A stretch of DNA of 64,000 nt from Shouchella tritolerans (GTDB lineage Bacteria; Bacillota; Bacilli; Bacillales; Bacillaceae_D): NCBI RefSeq assembly GCF_025770735.1, contig NZ_JAODPB010000001.1, positions 930,001 through 994,000 on the forward strand, read 5' to 3'. The translations under genes were made by a program, and so were the position numbers. The notes beneath the pieces are model-generated. The model was given only the letters and a program-made list of their open reading frames with translations, was not told where the DNA came from and made no database searches. Shown one piece after another: positions 17,398 through 25,144 of this stretch (position 1 is its first letter; the number at the start of each line of letters is the position of its first letter).

Positions 17398-18947
17398 GCT
17401 ATCGGATTGGAATTGATGTAGGCGGCACAAACACAGATGCGGTTCTACTTGATCACACATTGCACGTAATAGCGAAAGCAAAAGAGCCAACTACTGAGGA
17501 TGTCATGACTGGTATTTGGAAAGTGTTAACTGCCATTCTAGAGGAATCAGCTATATCGCCTGACGAAATTGGCTATGCGATGCTTGGCACTACCCATTGC
17601 ACGAATGCCATTGTTGAGCGGAAACAGCTAAATAAAGTTGGCATCGTTCGCCTTTGCAAACCGGCAGCAACGGCTGTCCCTCCTTTAGCGGCTTGGCCTG
17701 ATGACTTAAAAGCGGCAGTAGGCGAGCACCATTATTTAGTAGCAGGCGGGTATGAGTACGATGGTACGTTGATTTCAGAACTAGACGAAAATGAAATCCG
17801 TTCCGCACTGGAGGATATGAAAGGAAACGTTAAATCAATTGCTGTTACAGGCATATTTTCGCCAGCCCGATCCGAGCAAGAACTGAAAGTAGCGCGCCTC
17901 GCCGACGACATCATGCCTGGCGTGCCGATTTCGCTGTCTCATCAAATTGGCAGCATTGGTTTGTTGGAACGGGAGAATGCGACGATTTTAAATGCAGCAC
18001 TGCAAACGACGATACGTACCGTCGTTTCCGGGTTCCGTGAAGCACTAAACAAACTTGGCATTTCTGCGCAAATATTTATCGGCCAGAATGACGGCACATT
18101 AATGGAAGCCGATTATGCGATCCGTTACCCGATTTTGACGATTGGCTGCGGGCCAACGAACTCGATTCGCGGGGCCTCGTTTTTGTCTGGTTTAAAAGAC
18201 GCCCTTGTTTTAGACATCGGTGGAACGACTTCTGATATCGGCGTTCTATCAAATGGATTTCCACGCCAGTCAGCCATTGCCGTTGATGTCGGCGGCATTC
18301 GCACCAACTTCCGCATGCCAGACATTCTCTCAGTTGGCTTAGGAGGCGGAACGATCATCCGTACAGACGAACAGGGAGCAATCACGGTTGGCCCTGATTC
18401 AGTCGGCTATCGTTTATTGCAGGAAGCGCGCTCTTTTGGAGGCGAAACATTGACAGCAACGGATGTGGTGTTAGCTGTGACAGACACAACGATTTCTGGT
18501 GCTAATACAAGCGATTTAGACGGCAATATCTGTCAACAGGCGTACAAACGAATGATCGAAAAGCTTGAGGTTGCGATTGACCAAATGAAAACGTCTAAAG
18601 AGCCTGTTCCTGTCATTTTAACAGGCGGGGGGAGCATTCTAGTTAACAGTCGATTGGCAGGGGCTTCAGAAGTGATAAAGCCACACCATCATGATGTCGC
18701 AAATGCGATTGGGGCTGCACTGGGAACTATTTCCGGGGAAGCGGAGAACATCTATGCGTTGGAAGGGCGAACGTATGAAGATGCAGTCGAAGAAGCGAAA
18801 CAACATGCAATTGGGAATGCGGTCGAGGCAGGGGCAGTTCCAGACACAGTCGAAATTGTTTCTGTTGAGGACGTCCCACTCGCATACATGCCGGGTAACT
18901 CTGTTTTTATTAAAGTAAAGGCAGTCGGAGAGCTGGATGCAAGATAA
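17394..18947 (+). CDS. Hydantoinase/oxoprolinase-family protein (HyuA-like)
   Basis: 517 residues. The N-terminal ASKHA-type ATP-binding signature YRIGIDVGGTNTDAVLLD and the later phosphate-2-like motif LVLDIGGTTSDIGVL mark the hydantoinase A/N-methylhydantoinase/oxoprolinase family, which couples ATP hydrolysis to opening of lactam or hydantoin rings. It is shorter than full oxoprolinases and matches the short paralogues found with DUF917. No HyuB partner is encoded here; DUF917 may take that place. Last gene of the TetR operon. Confidence 0.88.
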   Translation: MSYRIGIDVGGTNTDAVLLDHTLHVIAKAKEPTTEDVMTGIWKVLTAILEESAISPDEIGYAMLGTTHCTNAIVERKQLNKVGIVRLCKPAATAVPPLAAWPDDLKAAVGEHHYLVAGGYEYDGTLISELDENEIRSALEDMKGNVKSIAVTGIFSPARSEQELKVARLADDIMPGVPISLSHQIGSIGLLERENATILNAALQTTIRTVVSGFREALNKLGISAQIFIGQNDGTLMEADYAIRYPILTIGCGPTNSIRGASFLSGLKDALVLDIGGTTSDIGVLSNGFPRQSAIAVDVGGIRTNFRMPDILSVGLGGGTIIRTDEQGAITVGPDSVGYRLLQEARSFGGETLTATDVVLAVTDTTISGANTSDLDGNICQQAYKRMIEKLEVAIDQMKTSKEPVPVILTGGGSILVNSRLAGASEVIKPHHHDVANAIGAALGTISGEAENIYALEGRTYEDAVEEAKQHAIGNAVEAGAVPDTVEIVSVEDVPLAYMPGNSVFIKVKAVGELDAR

Positions 18948-18997
18948 AGCTTATTTGGTCACTAACGAACGAAGCGAAATTCAAATTTAACCGGTGT

Positions 18998-19027
18998 ATG
19001 AGCCAGTGCCATCGTGCACTGGCTCAT
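18998..19027. terminator. Bidirectional hairpin between convergent genes
   Basis: Perfect 12-bp stem ATGAGCCAGTGC/GCACTGGCTCAT with a 6-base loop, between the HyuA-like gene (+) and a small membrane-protein gene (-). No long U-tract follows on either strand. Confidence 0.6.
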
Positions 19028-19042
19028 GCCGCCTACATGTTG

Positions 19043-19246
19043 TTATCGGTTCTCATCACCTTGTTTTTCCAATCGATCTAGTTTGGCCAATACTTGATCA
19101 AGTTTTTTGTCGATATCTTCAATTTCTGGGCCAAAGCCTTGGCGCATTTCCAGTTCTCGTAAACGAGAGCGGCTTTCAAGATGTTTGGTAATGACCGGTA
19201 CCAAAATTGCGGCAAGGGGGATGAGCACCCACCATGGAATCGTCAT
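19043..19246 (-). CDS. Small membrane protein with coiled coil, unknown function
   Basis: 67 residues: one N-terminal transmembrane segment (WWVLIPLAAILVPVI) followed by a charged helical tail (LESRSRLRELEMRQG...DKKLDQVLAKLDRLEKQ) with heptad spacing suggesting a coiled coil. The start is the ATG at 19246, seven bases after GGAGG; a longer in-frame start (19270) lies before that site. Small proteins of this form are common in Bacillus, but no function is recognised. Confidence 0.65.
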   Translation of the reverse strand: MTIPWWVLIPLAAILVPVITKHLESRSRLRELEMRQGFGPEIEDIDKKLDQVLAKLDRLEKQGDENR

Positions 19247-19359
19247 CGTTTCGCCTCCTAATAAAAACACCGTTGATTTAGTTACGGTTGTTAGCTAGTA
19301 AAAGATTCGGTTACTTGATAAAATAGGAAAAATCGTGCTACATCCGTGAGGAGGCCATT

Positions 19360-20010
19360 ATGGGGGAACAGGAAAAAAATGAAACGGTTAAATTGACGGC
19401 TGACTGGGTGAGGGGCCAATTATTAACGGAATCAACGGGCCATGATTGGTACCATATTGAGCGCGTCACAGAAATGGCTAAAGGGATTGCCGCTGAAGAG
19501 GGCGCGGACATGTTTGTTGTGGAAATGGCCGCACTGCTTCATGATTTAGCAGATGACAAACTTGTGGCGAGTGAAGAGGAAGGCATACAGGAAATCAATA
19601 AATGGCTTGTAGAAAGGTCAGTGGGAAAAGCCGATTCAGCCCATATCATTGAAATCATTGAGACGATTTCTTTTAGCAAAGGGAAATCGTTGCATACGTT
19701 AGAAGCAAAAGTCGTCCAAGATGCAGACCGCCTCGATGCGATTGGTGCAATTGGCATTGCCCGTACGTTCCAATATGCAGGCGCAAAAGGACATGCCTTA
19801 TATGACCCAAAGGCAAAAGTGCGGACAGAGATGACAAAAGCCGAATATCGGAGTGGACAAGGATCAGCTATTCACCATTTTTATGAGAAACTGCTATTGT
19901 TGAAAGACCGAATGAATACACATACAGGTAAGAAATTGGCTGAATCTCGCCACGCGTTTATGGAACAGTTTTTAAAACGTTTCTATATAGAATGGGATGG
20001 AAATGGCTAA
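19360..20010 (+). CDS. HD-domain hydrolase, YpgQ-like
   Basis: 216-residue HD-domain protein. The metal ligands are visible in order: GHDWYHIERV (first His), ALLHDLADDK (His-Asp) and VQDADRLDAIGAIG (Asp). The block GHDWYHIERV and the later FQYAGAKG...YDPKAKVR are typical of the YpgQ/YedJ group; YpgQ is known as a nucleoside-triphosphate pyrophosphohydrolase, so a nucleotide-cleaning role is plausible. The start follows GTGAGGAGGCC. It precedes a hairpin terminator and the HisRS gene. Confidence 0.82.
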   Translation: MGEQEKNETVKLTADWVRGQLLTESTGHDWYHIERVTEMAKGIAAEEGADMFVVEMAALLHDLADDKLVASEEEGIQEINKWLVERSVGKADSAHIIEIIETISFSKGKSLHTLEAKVVQDADRLDAIGAIGIARTFQYAGAKGHALYDPKAKVRTEMTKAEYRSGQGSAIHHFYEKLLLLKDRMNTHTGKKLAESRHAFMEQFLKRFYIEWDGNG

Positions 20011-20116
20011 AGAAAGGCCTTTTCAGCAAAGTGTGTGTATGTTAATGTGTTTATACTAGGAGAGATGCCGAATGTTTTCCGCTATCGCCAAACAAAACAA
20101 ACTACATCATATGTAT

Positions 20117-20163
20117 TAGCCTTGCTATTTGATTTTAAAAATCATACATAGGAAGGCTATTTT
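20117..20163 (+). terminator. Hairpin terminator after the HD gene
   Basis: TAGCCTT (20117-20123) pairs with AAGGCTA (20153-20159), with further pairing inside (CTAT/ATAG, GATTT/AAATC), followed by TTTT. It probably ends the YpgQ-like transcript, or is the first of two hairpins in the hisS leader. Confidence 0.6.
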
Positions 20164-20167
20164 GCAT

Positions 20168-20212
20168 AACCGCATGGATTCGTTTTAAAAGCTGGATCCC
20201 ATGCGGTTTTTT
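20168..20212 (+). terminator. Terminator-type hairpin 25 bases before HisRS start
   Basis: AACCGCATGG (20168-20177) pairs with CCATGCGGTT (20199-20208) and is followed by TTTTTT, i.e. a full intrinsic terminator immediately upstream of the hisS ribosome-binding site. Its position suggests transcription attenuation of the synthetase gene. The canonical T-box antiterminator sequence (GGGTGGTACCGCG-like) was not found. Confidence 0.6.
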
Positions 20213-20237
20213 GTTTTAAAAAAAGGAGGCAGATGGA

Positions 20238-21515
20238 ATGAAGAAATGGGATTATCAAAATGTACGTGGCACACAGGATTATTTGCCTGAGGATGAAAGT
20301 GTTCGTGTTTGGCTGCGCAGAGTGTTGGAAGAAGTGTTTCAGCAGTATGGTTGCAAGCCAATGGAAACGCCAATGATTAATTACGCCGACTTGCTTGCCT
20401 CAAAATACGGCGGAGGGGCAGAAATCAAAAAAGAAATGTATACGTTGACAGATCGCGGCAAACGAGCCTTGGCGCTCCGCTATGATTTAACGATTCCGTT
20501 TGCAAAAGTTATGGCGATGAATCCGGAAATTCGCAAGCCGTTTAAACGCTATGAGATCGGCAAAGTGTTTCGCGATGGTCCGATTAAAGCAGGACGTTTC
20601 CGTGAGTTTACCCAATGCGATGTTGACGTAGCTGGTGTCGATTCTCCATTGGCAGAAGCAGAACTTTTAGAGATGGCAACTGAAGTGTTCCGGCGGATCG
20701 GGCTGAACATCCACATCCAGTACAATAATCGCAAGCTGCTGACGGGGGTGTTGGATCTTTGCGGAGTCAGAAACGATCAGCACAGTGCTGTTATATTGGT
20801 ACTCGACAAACGAGAAAAAATCGGTGATAAACAAGCATTGACCGAACTAAAGGAAATCGGCGTTGACGGAAAAGCGATTAGCAAAATCGAACAATGGCTC
20901 AAGCAAACGAGCCAAAGTGGAAGTGTCGATTTTGCCAACAACCGTCCTACTACTCCGATAATGGCGGAAGGGATAGTGGAGCTACAAGAGTTAGAAGAAG
21001 CGCTTCGCTACTTAAACATTGATAACCAATGTACGTTTAATCCCTTTCTAGCTAGAGGCCTTGAAATTTATACAGGCACTGTATATGAATTGTTTCTGAC
21101 AGAGGGACCAATCCAATCAAGTGTTGGCAGCGGTGGCCGTTATGACCAAGCGATTAGCGGTTTAATTGGCGAGGAACAGCCTATGCCGACAGTTGGGATC
21201 TCGTTTGGCATCGATGTCATTTTTACAGCTTTAAAGATGGAGGGGCGAATCAACCAAAAGCGACTACTCGATTACTACGTTATTCCATTGCAAAAACAAA
21301 AAGAAGCGCTTGCGGTCGCTTCTTCGTTGCGGAAACAAGGCTTTCGTGTAGACGTAGAGTTCAAAAACAAAAAACTTACTAAAGCGCTGGAAAGAGCAAA
21401 CAAAGAAAGGGTTCCATTTGTGATTATTATTGGAGAAGAGGAGGTGGCTTCGGGCCGTTATAAGCTCAAAAACATGGAGACTGGCGCCGAACAAGATGTT
21501 CCCTTCTCTTTTTAA
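20238..21515 (+). CDS. hisS: Histidyl-tRNA synthetase, divergent paralogue
   Basis: 425-residue class II synthetase. Motif 2 is FKRYEIGKVFRDGPIKAGRFREFTQCDVD; the histidine-specific segment is LARGLEIYTGTVYE; motif 3 is GGRYDQAISG...PTVGISFGID; and a full C-terminal anticodon-binding domain (about 325-425) is present, so it is not the HisZ regulatory subunit. It is not followed by aspS, unlike the housekeeping hisS-aspS pair usual in Bacillus, and motif 2 (RDGPIKAGR) differs from the usual bacterial RHERPQAGR form. It is therefore probably a second HisRS. The start follows AAAAAGGAGGCAG. Confidence 0.9.
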   Translation: MKKWDYQNVRGTQDYLPEDESVRVWLRRVLEEVFQQYGCKPMETPMINYADLLASKYGGGAEIKKEMYTLTDRGKRALALRYDLTIPFAKVMAMNPEIRKPFKRYEIGKVFRDGPIKAGRFREFTQCDVDVAGVDSPLAEAELLEMATEVFRRIGLNIHIQYNNRKLLTGVLDLCGVRNDQHSAVILVLDKREKIGDKQALTELKEIGVDGKAISKIEQWLKQTSQSGSVDFANNRPTTPIMAEGIVELQELEEALRYLNIDNQCTFNPFLARGLEIYTGTVYELFLTEGPIQSSVGSGGRYDQAISGLIGEEQPMPTVGISFGIDVIFTALKMEGRINQKRLLDYYVIPLQKQKEALAVASSLRKQGFRVDVEFKNKKLTKALERANKERVPFVIIIGEEEVASGRYKLKNMETGAEQDVPFSF

Positions 21516-21635
21516 AAACGAATGGTTGCCGCTGCCTTTGTTCGGTTTCGCTATAAAAATCTTCGCTGGGGGATTAGGTGCTCAGCTTTACCCTGTCCCT
21601 TTCCCTTCTTTTGATTCTTTCCTGTTGCTTTGCTG

Positions 21636-22136
21636 TCAGTTTGTCTGATCACGTTCTTTTAAATAATCAGAGCGTTCGCCATAATAGAGTAAATCGAAAA
21701 TGGCACGCCCATTGGTCGGCTGCCCATCAGGCAAATAAACTGGGATCACATCGAAAAAGACAAAATAGAAGATGTAGAATAAAAATGTTTGGAAAAACAT
21801 ATTGTTTGGCAAAACCTCAGCAGCAATGAAGGCATTGATTGAAAAGCCAACTGTGATACATGTTAGAATCGGCGAAGCATACATAAAGCCATGCCAAAAA
21901 CGGCTGTTTGTTTTTAGTTCTTCGTACTCCATCCAACTGTACATGAAAAAATAGCGGCGGACTTCAATCGTAGACACGGAAAAAAGTTTAGGGCCGCTAC
22001 CAATCACTAGTTTTTTCTTGGTAGCGCCAAGGAGAATGGCTGCGAGGTAATAGCCTGATTCACGAATAATCGTCGTTAGCGGCAAAATGATCAGCACCGA
22101 CATTAAAAGCCGCAGGAAGTCGGACAAGCCAAACAT
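21636..22136 (-). CDS. Membrane protein resembling M50 peptidases but lacking the zinc motif
   Basis: 166 residues with about four transmembrane segments. The second segment region, TIIRESGYYLAAILLGATKKKLVIGSGPKLF, has the shape of a site-2-protease/M50 active-site helix and following GxGP strand, but the HExxH motif reads RESGY, so zinc binding is lost. A late VIPVYLPDGQPTNG block resembles the family's PLDG motif. Start ATG 22136 is six bases after AAAGGAGGG. Probably a non-catalytic relative; function unknown. Confidence 0.6.
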   Translation of the reverse strand: MFGLSDFLRLLMSVLIILPLTTIIRESGYYLAAILLGATKKKLVIGSGPKLFSVSTIEVRRYFFMYSWMEYEELKTNSRFWHGFMYASPILTCITVGFSINAFIAAEVLPNNMFFQTFLFYIFYFVFFDVIPVYLPDGQPTNGRAIFDLLYYGERSDYLKERDQTN

Positions 22137-22205
22137 AGACAGCCCTCCTTTCATATAGATCCATACCCGTTTGCATCTAGATTGAACGTCCCGATTTCGC
22201 TAATT

Positions 22206-22243
22206 AGAAAAAACACGGTGAACACACTTGGCGTTCACCGCGT
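22206..22243 (-). terminator. Rho-independent terminator of the GlsB-like gene
   Basis: On the minus strand CGGTGAAC and GTTCACCG form a perfect stem around a 9-base loop and are followed after TG by a run of T. It lies just after the small stress-protein gene. Confidence 0.8.
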
Positions 22244-22255
22244 TTGATCTTGTCT

Positions 22256-22504
22256 TTATTTTCTGAAGAGGCGAAGTATAAGACTGACAATCGCCACTAA
22301 AATAATAGCGCCTAATAACGCTGGCAAAATCGCAAAGTCGCCAAGCGTAGGGCCCCAACTACCAAAAATGGCAGCTCCGATATTGGCACCAATAAAGCCG
22401 GCAATAATGTTGCCGATAATGCCGAATGGTATGTCTCTTCCTGTAATGGCTCCGGCTGCCCAGCCAATTAAACCACCGACAATTAAGTTCCAAATAATAC
22501 TCAT
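22256..22504 (-). CDS. GlsB/YeaQ/YmgE-family small membrane protein
   Basis: 82 residues, almost entirely three glycine-rich transmembrane segments: SIIWNLIVGGLIGWAAGAITG, GIIGNIIAGFIGANIGAAIFG and a C-terminal anchor ending LILRLFRK. This is the transglycosylase-associated/GlsB family, generally linked to stress responses; the biochemical role is unknown. The start ATG at 22504 is six bases after GGAGTG. A strong sigma-B-type promoter lies about 35 bases upstream. Confidence 0.9.
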   Translation of the reverse strand: MSIIWNLIVGGLIGWAAGAITGRDIPFGIIGNIIAGFIGANIGAAIFGSWGPTLGDFAILPALLGAIILVAIVSLILRLFRK

Positions 22505-22540
22505 GCGATTCACTCCAATCATTAGCAGTACGGTTTTAGT

Positions 22541-22565
22541 ATTCCCGGCTTTTTAAAAATAAAAC
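22541..22565 (-). promoter_or_regulatory. Sigma-B-type promoter
   Basis: On the minus strand GTTTTA (22560-22565), a 13-base spacer and GGGAAT (22541-22546) closely match the general-stress consensus GTTTAA-N12-15-GGGTAT. It directs transcription into the GlsB-like gene, whose family is stress-linked. Confidence 0.7.
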
Positions 22566-22822
22566 CTATGCTATCATGGAAAGAAGAGAGGCTGGGCGGC
22601 ATCGATAAACAAAAATGGACGACAACAAGTAAACATATACGGCGATTGGAAGCGCTTTCTTATAAAGGTGAATCACGTCATGGGTAATCGTTTAGTCGCG
22701 TTGTGAAAGGTCAACTGTGCAGAGGAAATCGATGCAAAAGCGGTCAATAAGCTGTTTTGCCTGCTATCATTAGCGAAAACGCGTATACGACAACATGTTC
22801 AAGTGATGAATTCATGGCAAAA
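22566..22822. other. Non-coding stretch with an orphan cre-like site
   Basis: No convincing gene. At 22647-22660 the sequence TGGAAGCGCTTTCT matches the CcpA-binding cre consensus in 13 of 14 positions, but no obvious carbon-metabolism operon begins next to it. Confidence 0.4.
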
Positions 22823-22969
22823 CTAAGAGGAATAGGGTACCTCTTTCTTTTCCTCTTTCGCAATCATTTCTTGGAGCAACATGCTTTCCTGTGCGGTCAA
22901 TTCGCGACATAAGCGTTTTTCAAAATCCTGTTTTAAGGTGAGAAAACGTGCTGCTAAATCTTCAGACAT
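22823..22969 (-). CDS. Small acidic/basic helical protein, 48 residues
   Basis: ATG at 22969 is preceded by AAGGGG seven bases upstream; the frame runs 48 codons to TAG at 22823. The protein is fully helical in appearance (EDLAARFLTLKQDFEKRL ... LLQEMIAKEEKKE), charged, without hydrophobic segment. No family recognised. A good ribosome-binding site and uninterrupted amphipathic pattern support that it is real. Confidence 0.5.
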   Translation of the reverse strand: MSEDLAARFLTLKQDFEKRLCRELTAQESMLLQEMIAKEEKKEVPYSS

Positions 22970-23196
22970 AATGGAACCCCTTCTCTCATAGCCGTGTTCC
23001 CCTCCTATTTTACCATTAACAAAGTGTTAAGACAATCAGTGAACGAAAGCTTTTAAGAAAGAGAAGGGCCCAATTAAAGAAAAAAAGATTAAGCAGCAAT
23101 ACGAGAAAACTCGATGTAAAACTTGTTTCAATGTCCATCATGCCCGTTGTCCATGAGGCAAGCTTCGTTTGTAGCAAAACATAAAAAGGAGGAACT

Positions 23197-23706
23197 ATGC
23201 AAATTCGCGCTGCTTGTAAAAACGATATAGAAGGAATCGCCAAAGTCCATGTAGACAGCTGGCAAGAAACGTATAAAGGCATCATTCCAGACCAGTTCTT
23301 AGAAAGCCTTACGTACGAATCAAGGGAAAAAGGATGGGAAGAGCTTGTTGCTGACCCAAGGCAAGAAATTTTAGTGGTGGAAAATAACGAAGGTAAGATC
23401 GTTGGTTTTGTTAGTGGGTCGATACAGGAAGACAAACGCCCCCTGGTTGGGGAGTTGAAGGCAATTTATTTGTTGAAAAAAGAGTGCGGGAAAGGGATTG
23501 GCCGGCAGTTAGTTAGGATGCTTTTCAGCCGATTGAAAGCAAAAGGCTGTGAAACAATTTTTGTGGAAGTCCTTGCACAAAATGATGCCTGCCGTTTTTA
23601 TGAAAAACTTAATGCGAAATGGCATGCAACGACTTCGATTGCCATTGCCGGTAAACTTCTGCGCTTATGTGTGTATAAATGGGAGGGCGCTGATTTAGAG
23701 ATTTAG
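23197..23706 (+). CDS. GNAT-family N-acetyltransferase
   Basis: 169 residues with the complete GNAT motif set: N-terminal IRAACKNDIEGIAKVHVDSWQETYKGIIP, beta4 IVGFVSGS, beta5 LKAIYLLKKECGKGIGRQLV containing the acetyl-CoA loop GKGIGRQL, and FYEKLNAKWHATT at the C-terminus. The HVDSWQETYKGIIPDQ start is typical of small Bacillus acetyltransferases of unknown substrate. The start follows AAAAAGGAGGAACT. Confidence 0.9.
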   Translation: MQIRAACKNDIEGIAKVHVDSWQETYKGIIPDQFLESLTYESREKGWEELVADPRQEILVVENNEGKIVGFVSGSIQEDKRPLVGELKAIYLLKKECGKGIGRQLVRMLFSRLKAKGCETIFVEVLAQNDACRFYEKLNAKWHATTSIAIAGKLLRLCVYKWEGADLEI

Positions 23707-23733
23707 TGCTTTTTTTTATGAGTGTTCGTTCAT

Positions 23734-23776
23734 ATGCAAAAAGCTGGCCAGATTATTCATGGCCAGCTTTTTGCAT
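23734..23776. terminator. Bidirectional terminator
   Basis: A 16-bp stem (ATGCAAAAAGCTGGCC and its complement) with an 11-base loop gives U-rich tails on both strands. It serves the acetyltransferase (+) and the convergent HTH-cupin gene (-), whose stop codon touches its right edge. Confidence 0.9.
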
Positions 23777-24372
23777 TAAAGAAGGGAGTAAGAAATGAGA
23801 AAATGAAGCACGGCTGTCTCGTTCCCTAGATTGATGTAAGCATGGGGGCGGTCGCCTTTGAAACGGATCGAGTCATAGGTTGACAAATGGTGGCTTTCCC
23901 CATCGACTTCAATCGTCAGTTGTCCAGCCATAACCGTTACCGTTTCGATCACGCCAAGGCGGTGTGCTTCTGATTCATAGCGGCATTGAGGCCGCAAATA
24001 ACCACGATAGCATTCCATTAGGCCTTGTGAGCGAAACAACGGCTCAGCGATGAACTCGTCATCTGAGCTTGAGAGTTTCATCGCCTTGTTGGCTCGGGCG
24101 ATGGCCACATCAGCTTCAAATGATAGCAAGGCGGTAATCGGGATATGAAGTCCGTTGGCGATTTTCCAAATGACAGATAGTGTCGGGTTGCCTTCCCCTT
24201 GTTCAATTTTTAGCAATGTCAGTTTGCTGACACCAATTTGTTTGGCGAGTGCTTCGATGCTCATACCTTTGCCTGTCCGCAATTGCCGTAGGTTTTTACC
24301 AATCTGTTTGCCAGCTTCTTGATTTTCGGCAAGCTCTTCTTTCGCCAATTGGATCACTCCTTTCTCAACCAT
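23776..24372 (-). CDS. HTH (XRE)-cupin transcriptional regulator
   Basis: 198 residues: a Cro/C1-type helix-turn-helix (GKNLRQLRTGKGMSIEALAKQIGVSKLTLLKIEQGEGNPTLSVIWKIANGL, about 25-75) followed by a small cupin domain (YESEAHRLGVIETVTVMAGQLTIEVDGESH..., about 130-195). This architecture senses small ligands and represses adjacent transport or catabolic genes. It is divergent from azlCD, with an inverted repeat in the shared control region, so it probably regulates that exporter. The start ATG has AAAGGAGTGATCC upstream. Confidence 0.9.
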   Translation of the reverse strand: MVEKGVIQLAKEELAENQEAGKQIGKNLRQLRTGKGMSIEALAKQIGVSKLTLLKIEQGEGNPTLSVIWKIANGLHIPITALLSFEADVAIARANKAMKLSSSDDEFIAEPLFRSQGLMECYRGYLRPQCRYESEAHRLGVIETVTVMAGQLTIEVDGESHHLSTYDSIRFKGDRPHAYINLGNETAVLHFLISYSLL

Positions 24373-24395
24373 GTAATAGATAAACGAATGAACAA

Positions 24396-24419
24396 TATGG
24401 TATATTATAATGTACCATA
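24396..24419. promoter_or_regulatory. Inverted-repeat operator between the HTH-cupin gene and azlC
   Basis: TATGGTA and TACCATA form a perfect 7-bp inverted repeat spaced by 10 AT-rich bases including TATAAT. Lying midway in the 79-base divergent region, it is the natural binding site for the HTH-cupin regulator and could control both genes. Confidence 0.6.
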
Positions 24420-24451
24420 ATATAATTTATAATATACTTGGAGGTGGGACA

Positions 24452-25144
24452 ATGGTTGGACGAAAACAAATAGCGAAAGCTGCGATCACCGAAGCTTTTC
24501 CTCTTGCGCTTGCAATCGCTGCGTACGGCATCTCTTATGGAGTGCTTGCTACGCAAGGAGGGTTTACATTCGGGCAAACAGTGGCGATGTCGATTTTTGT
24601 TTTTTCAGGATCGGCGCAACTTGTAGCGGCTGGTATGATGGCAGGCGGCGCAAGTGCGATCAGCATACTAGCGGCGGTGTTGCTGTTAAATTTGCGCAAT
24701 TTGTTATACGGCGCTGCCTTAGCAAACACGGTATCATTAGCCGGAAAATGGCGCTTTGCCCTTGCTTTTGGTGTGTCAGACGAACCATTTGTGCTTACAA
24801 GCGCCAGGGAACAAAAACATGGGCCGGACCCTTTTTATTTTGCGATCGTGTTCGTTAGCTTTTACTTGTCTTGGGTGTTTGCTTCTTTGGCTGGCGCACT
24901 TCTCGGCGCCCAAGTTGACCCACTCACCTGGGGGCTCGATTTCGTTTTTCCTGTCACGTTTACGGCATTGCTTGTCCCTTCATTAAAGGGCCGTCCAGCG
25001 ATTGCCACAGCCTTTGCGGCGGTTGGCATTTGCCTGTTGTTCTACTATTATGGCTTCCGTGAAGAACTAATTGTGATTGCGGCGGGCATGCTCGCTCCCC
25101 TCGCAGGGCTACTCGTTGGAGGTGGGGAGAGCGATGGACCATAA
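24452..25144 (+). CDS. azlC: AzlC-family branched-chain amino acid exporter, large subunit
   Basis: 230 residues, with the start set by TTGGAGGTGGGAC before ATG 24452 (an upstream in-frame start at 24410 would lie in the operator). About six transmembrane segments and the family motif FSGSAQLVAAGM after GFTFGQTVAMSIFV are clear. AzlC with AzlD exports branched-chain amino acids or analogues in Bacillus. The stop overlaps azlD by 11 bases. Confidence 0.9.
   Translation: MVGRKQIAKAAITEAFPLALAIAAYGISYGVLATQGGFTFGQTVAMSIFVFSGSAQLVAAGMMAGGASAISILAAVLLLNLRNLLYGAALANTVSLAGKWRFALAFGVSDEPFVLTSAREQKHGPDPFYFAIVFVSFYLSWVFASLAGALLGAQVDPLTWGLDFVFPVTFTALLVPSLKGRPAIATAFAAVGICLLFYYYGFREELIVIAAGMLAPLAGLLVGGGESDGP

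Noticed and set aside
20011-20237. T-box riboswitch in the hisS leader
   Set aside because: The terminator is present but the conserved T-box sequence and an antiterminator competing with it were not found.
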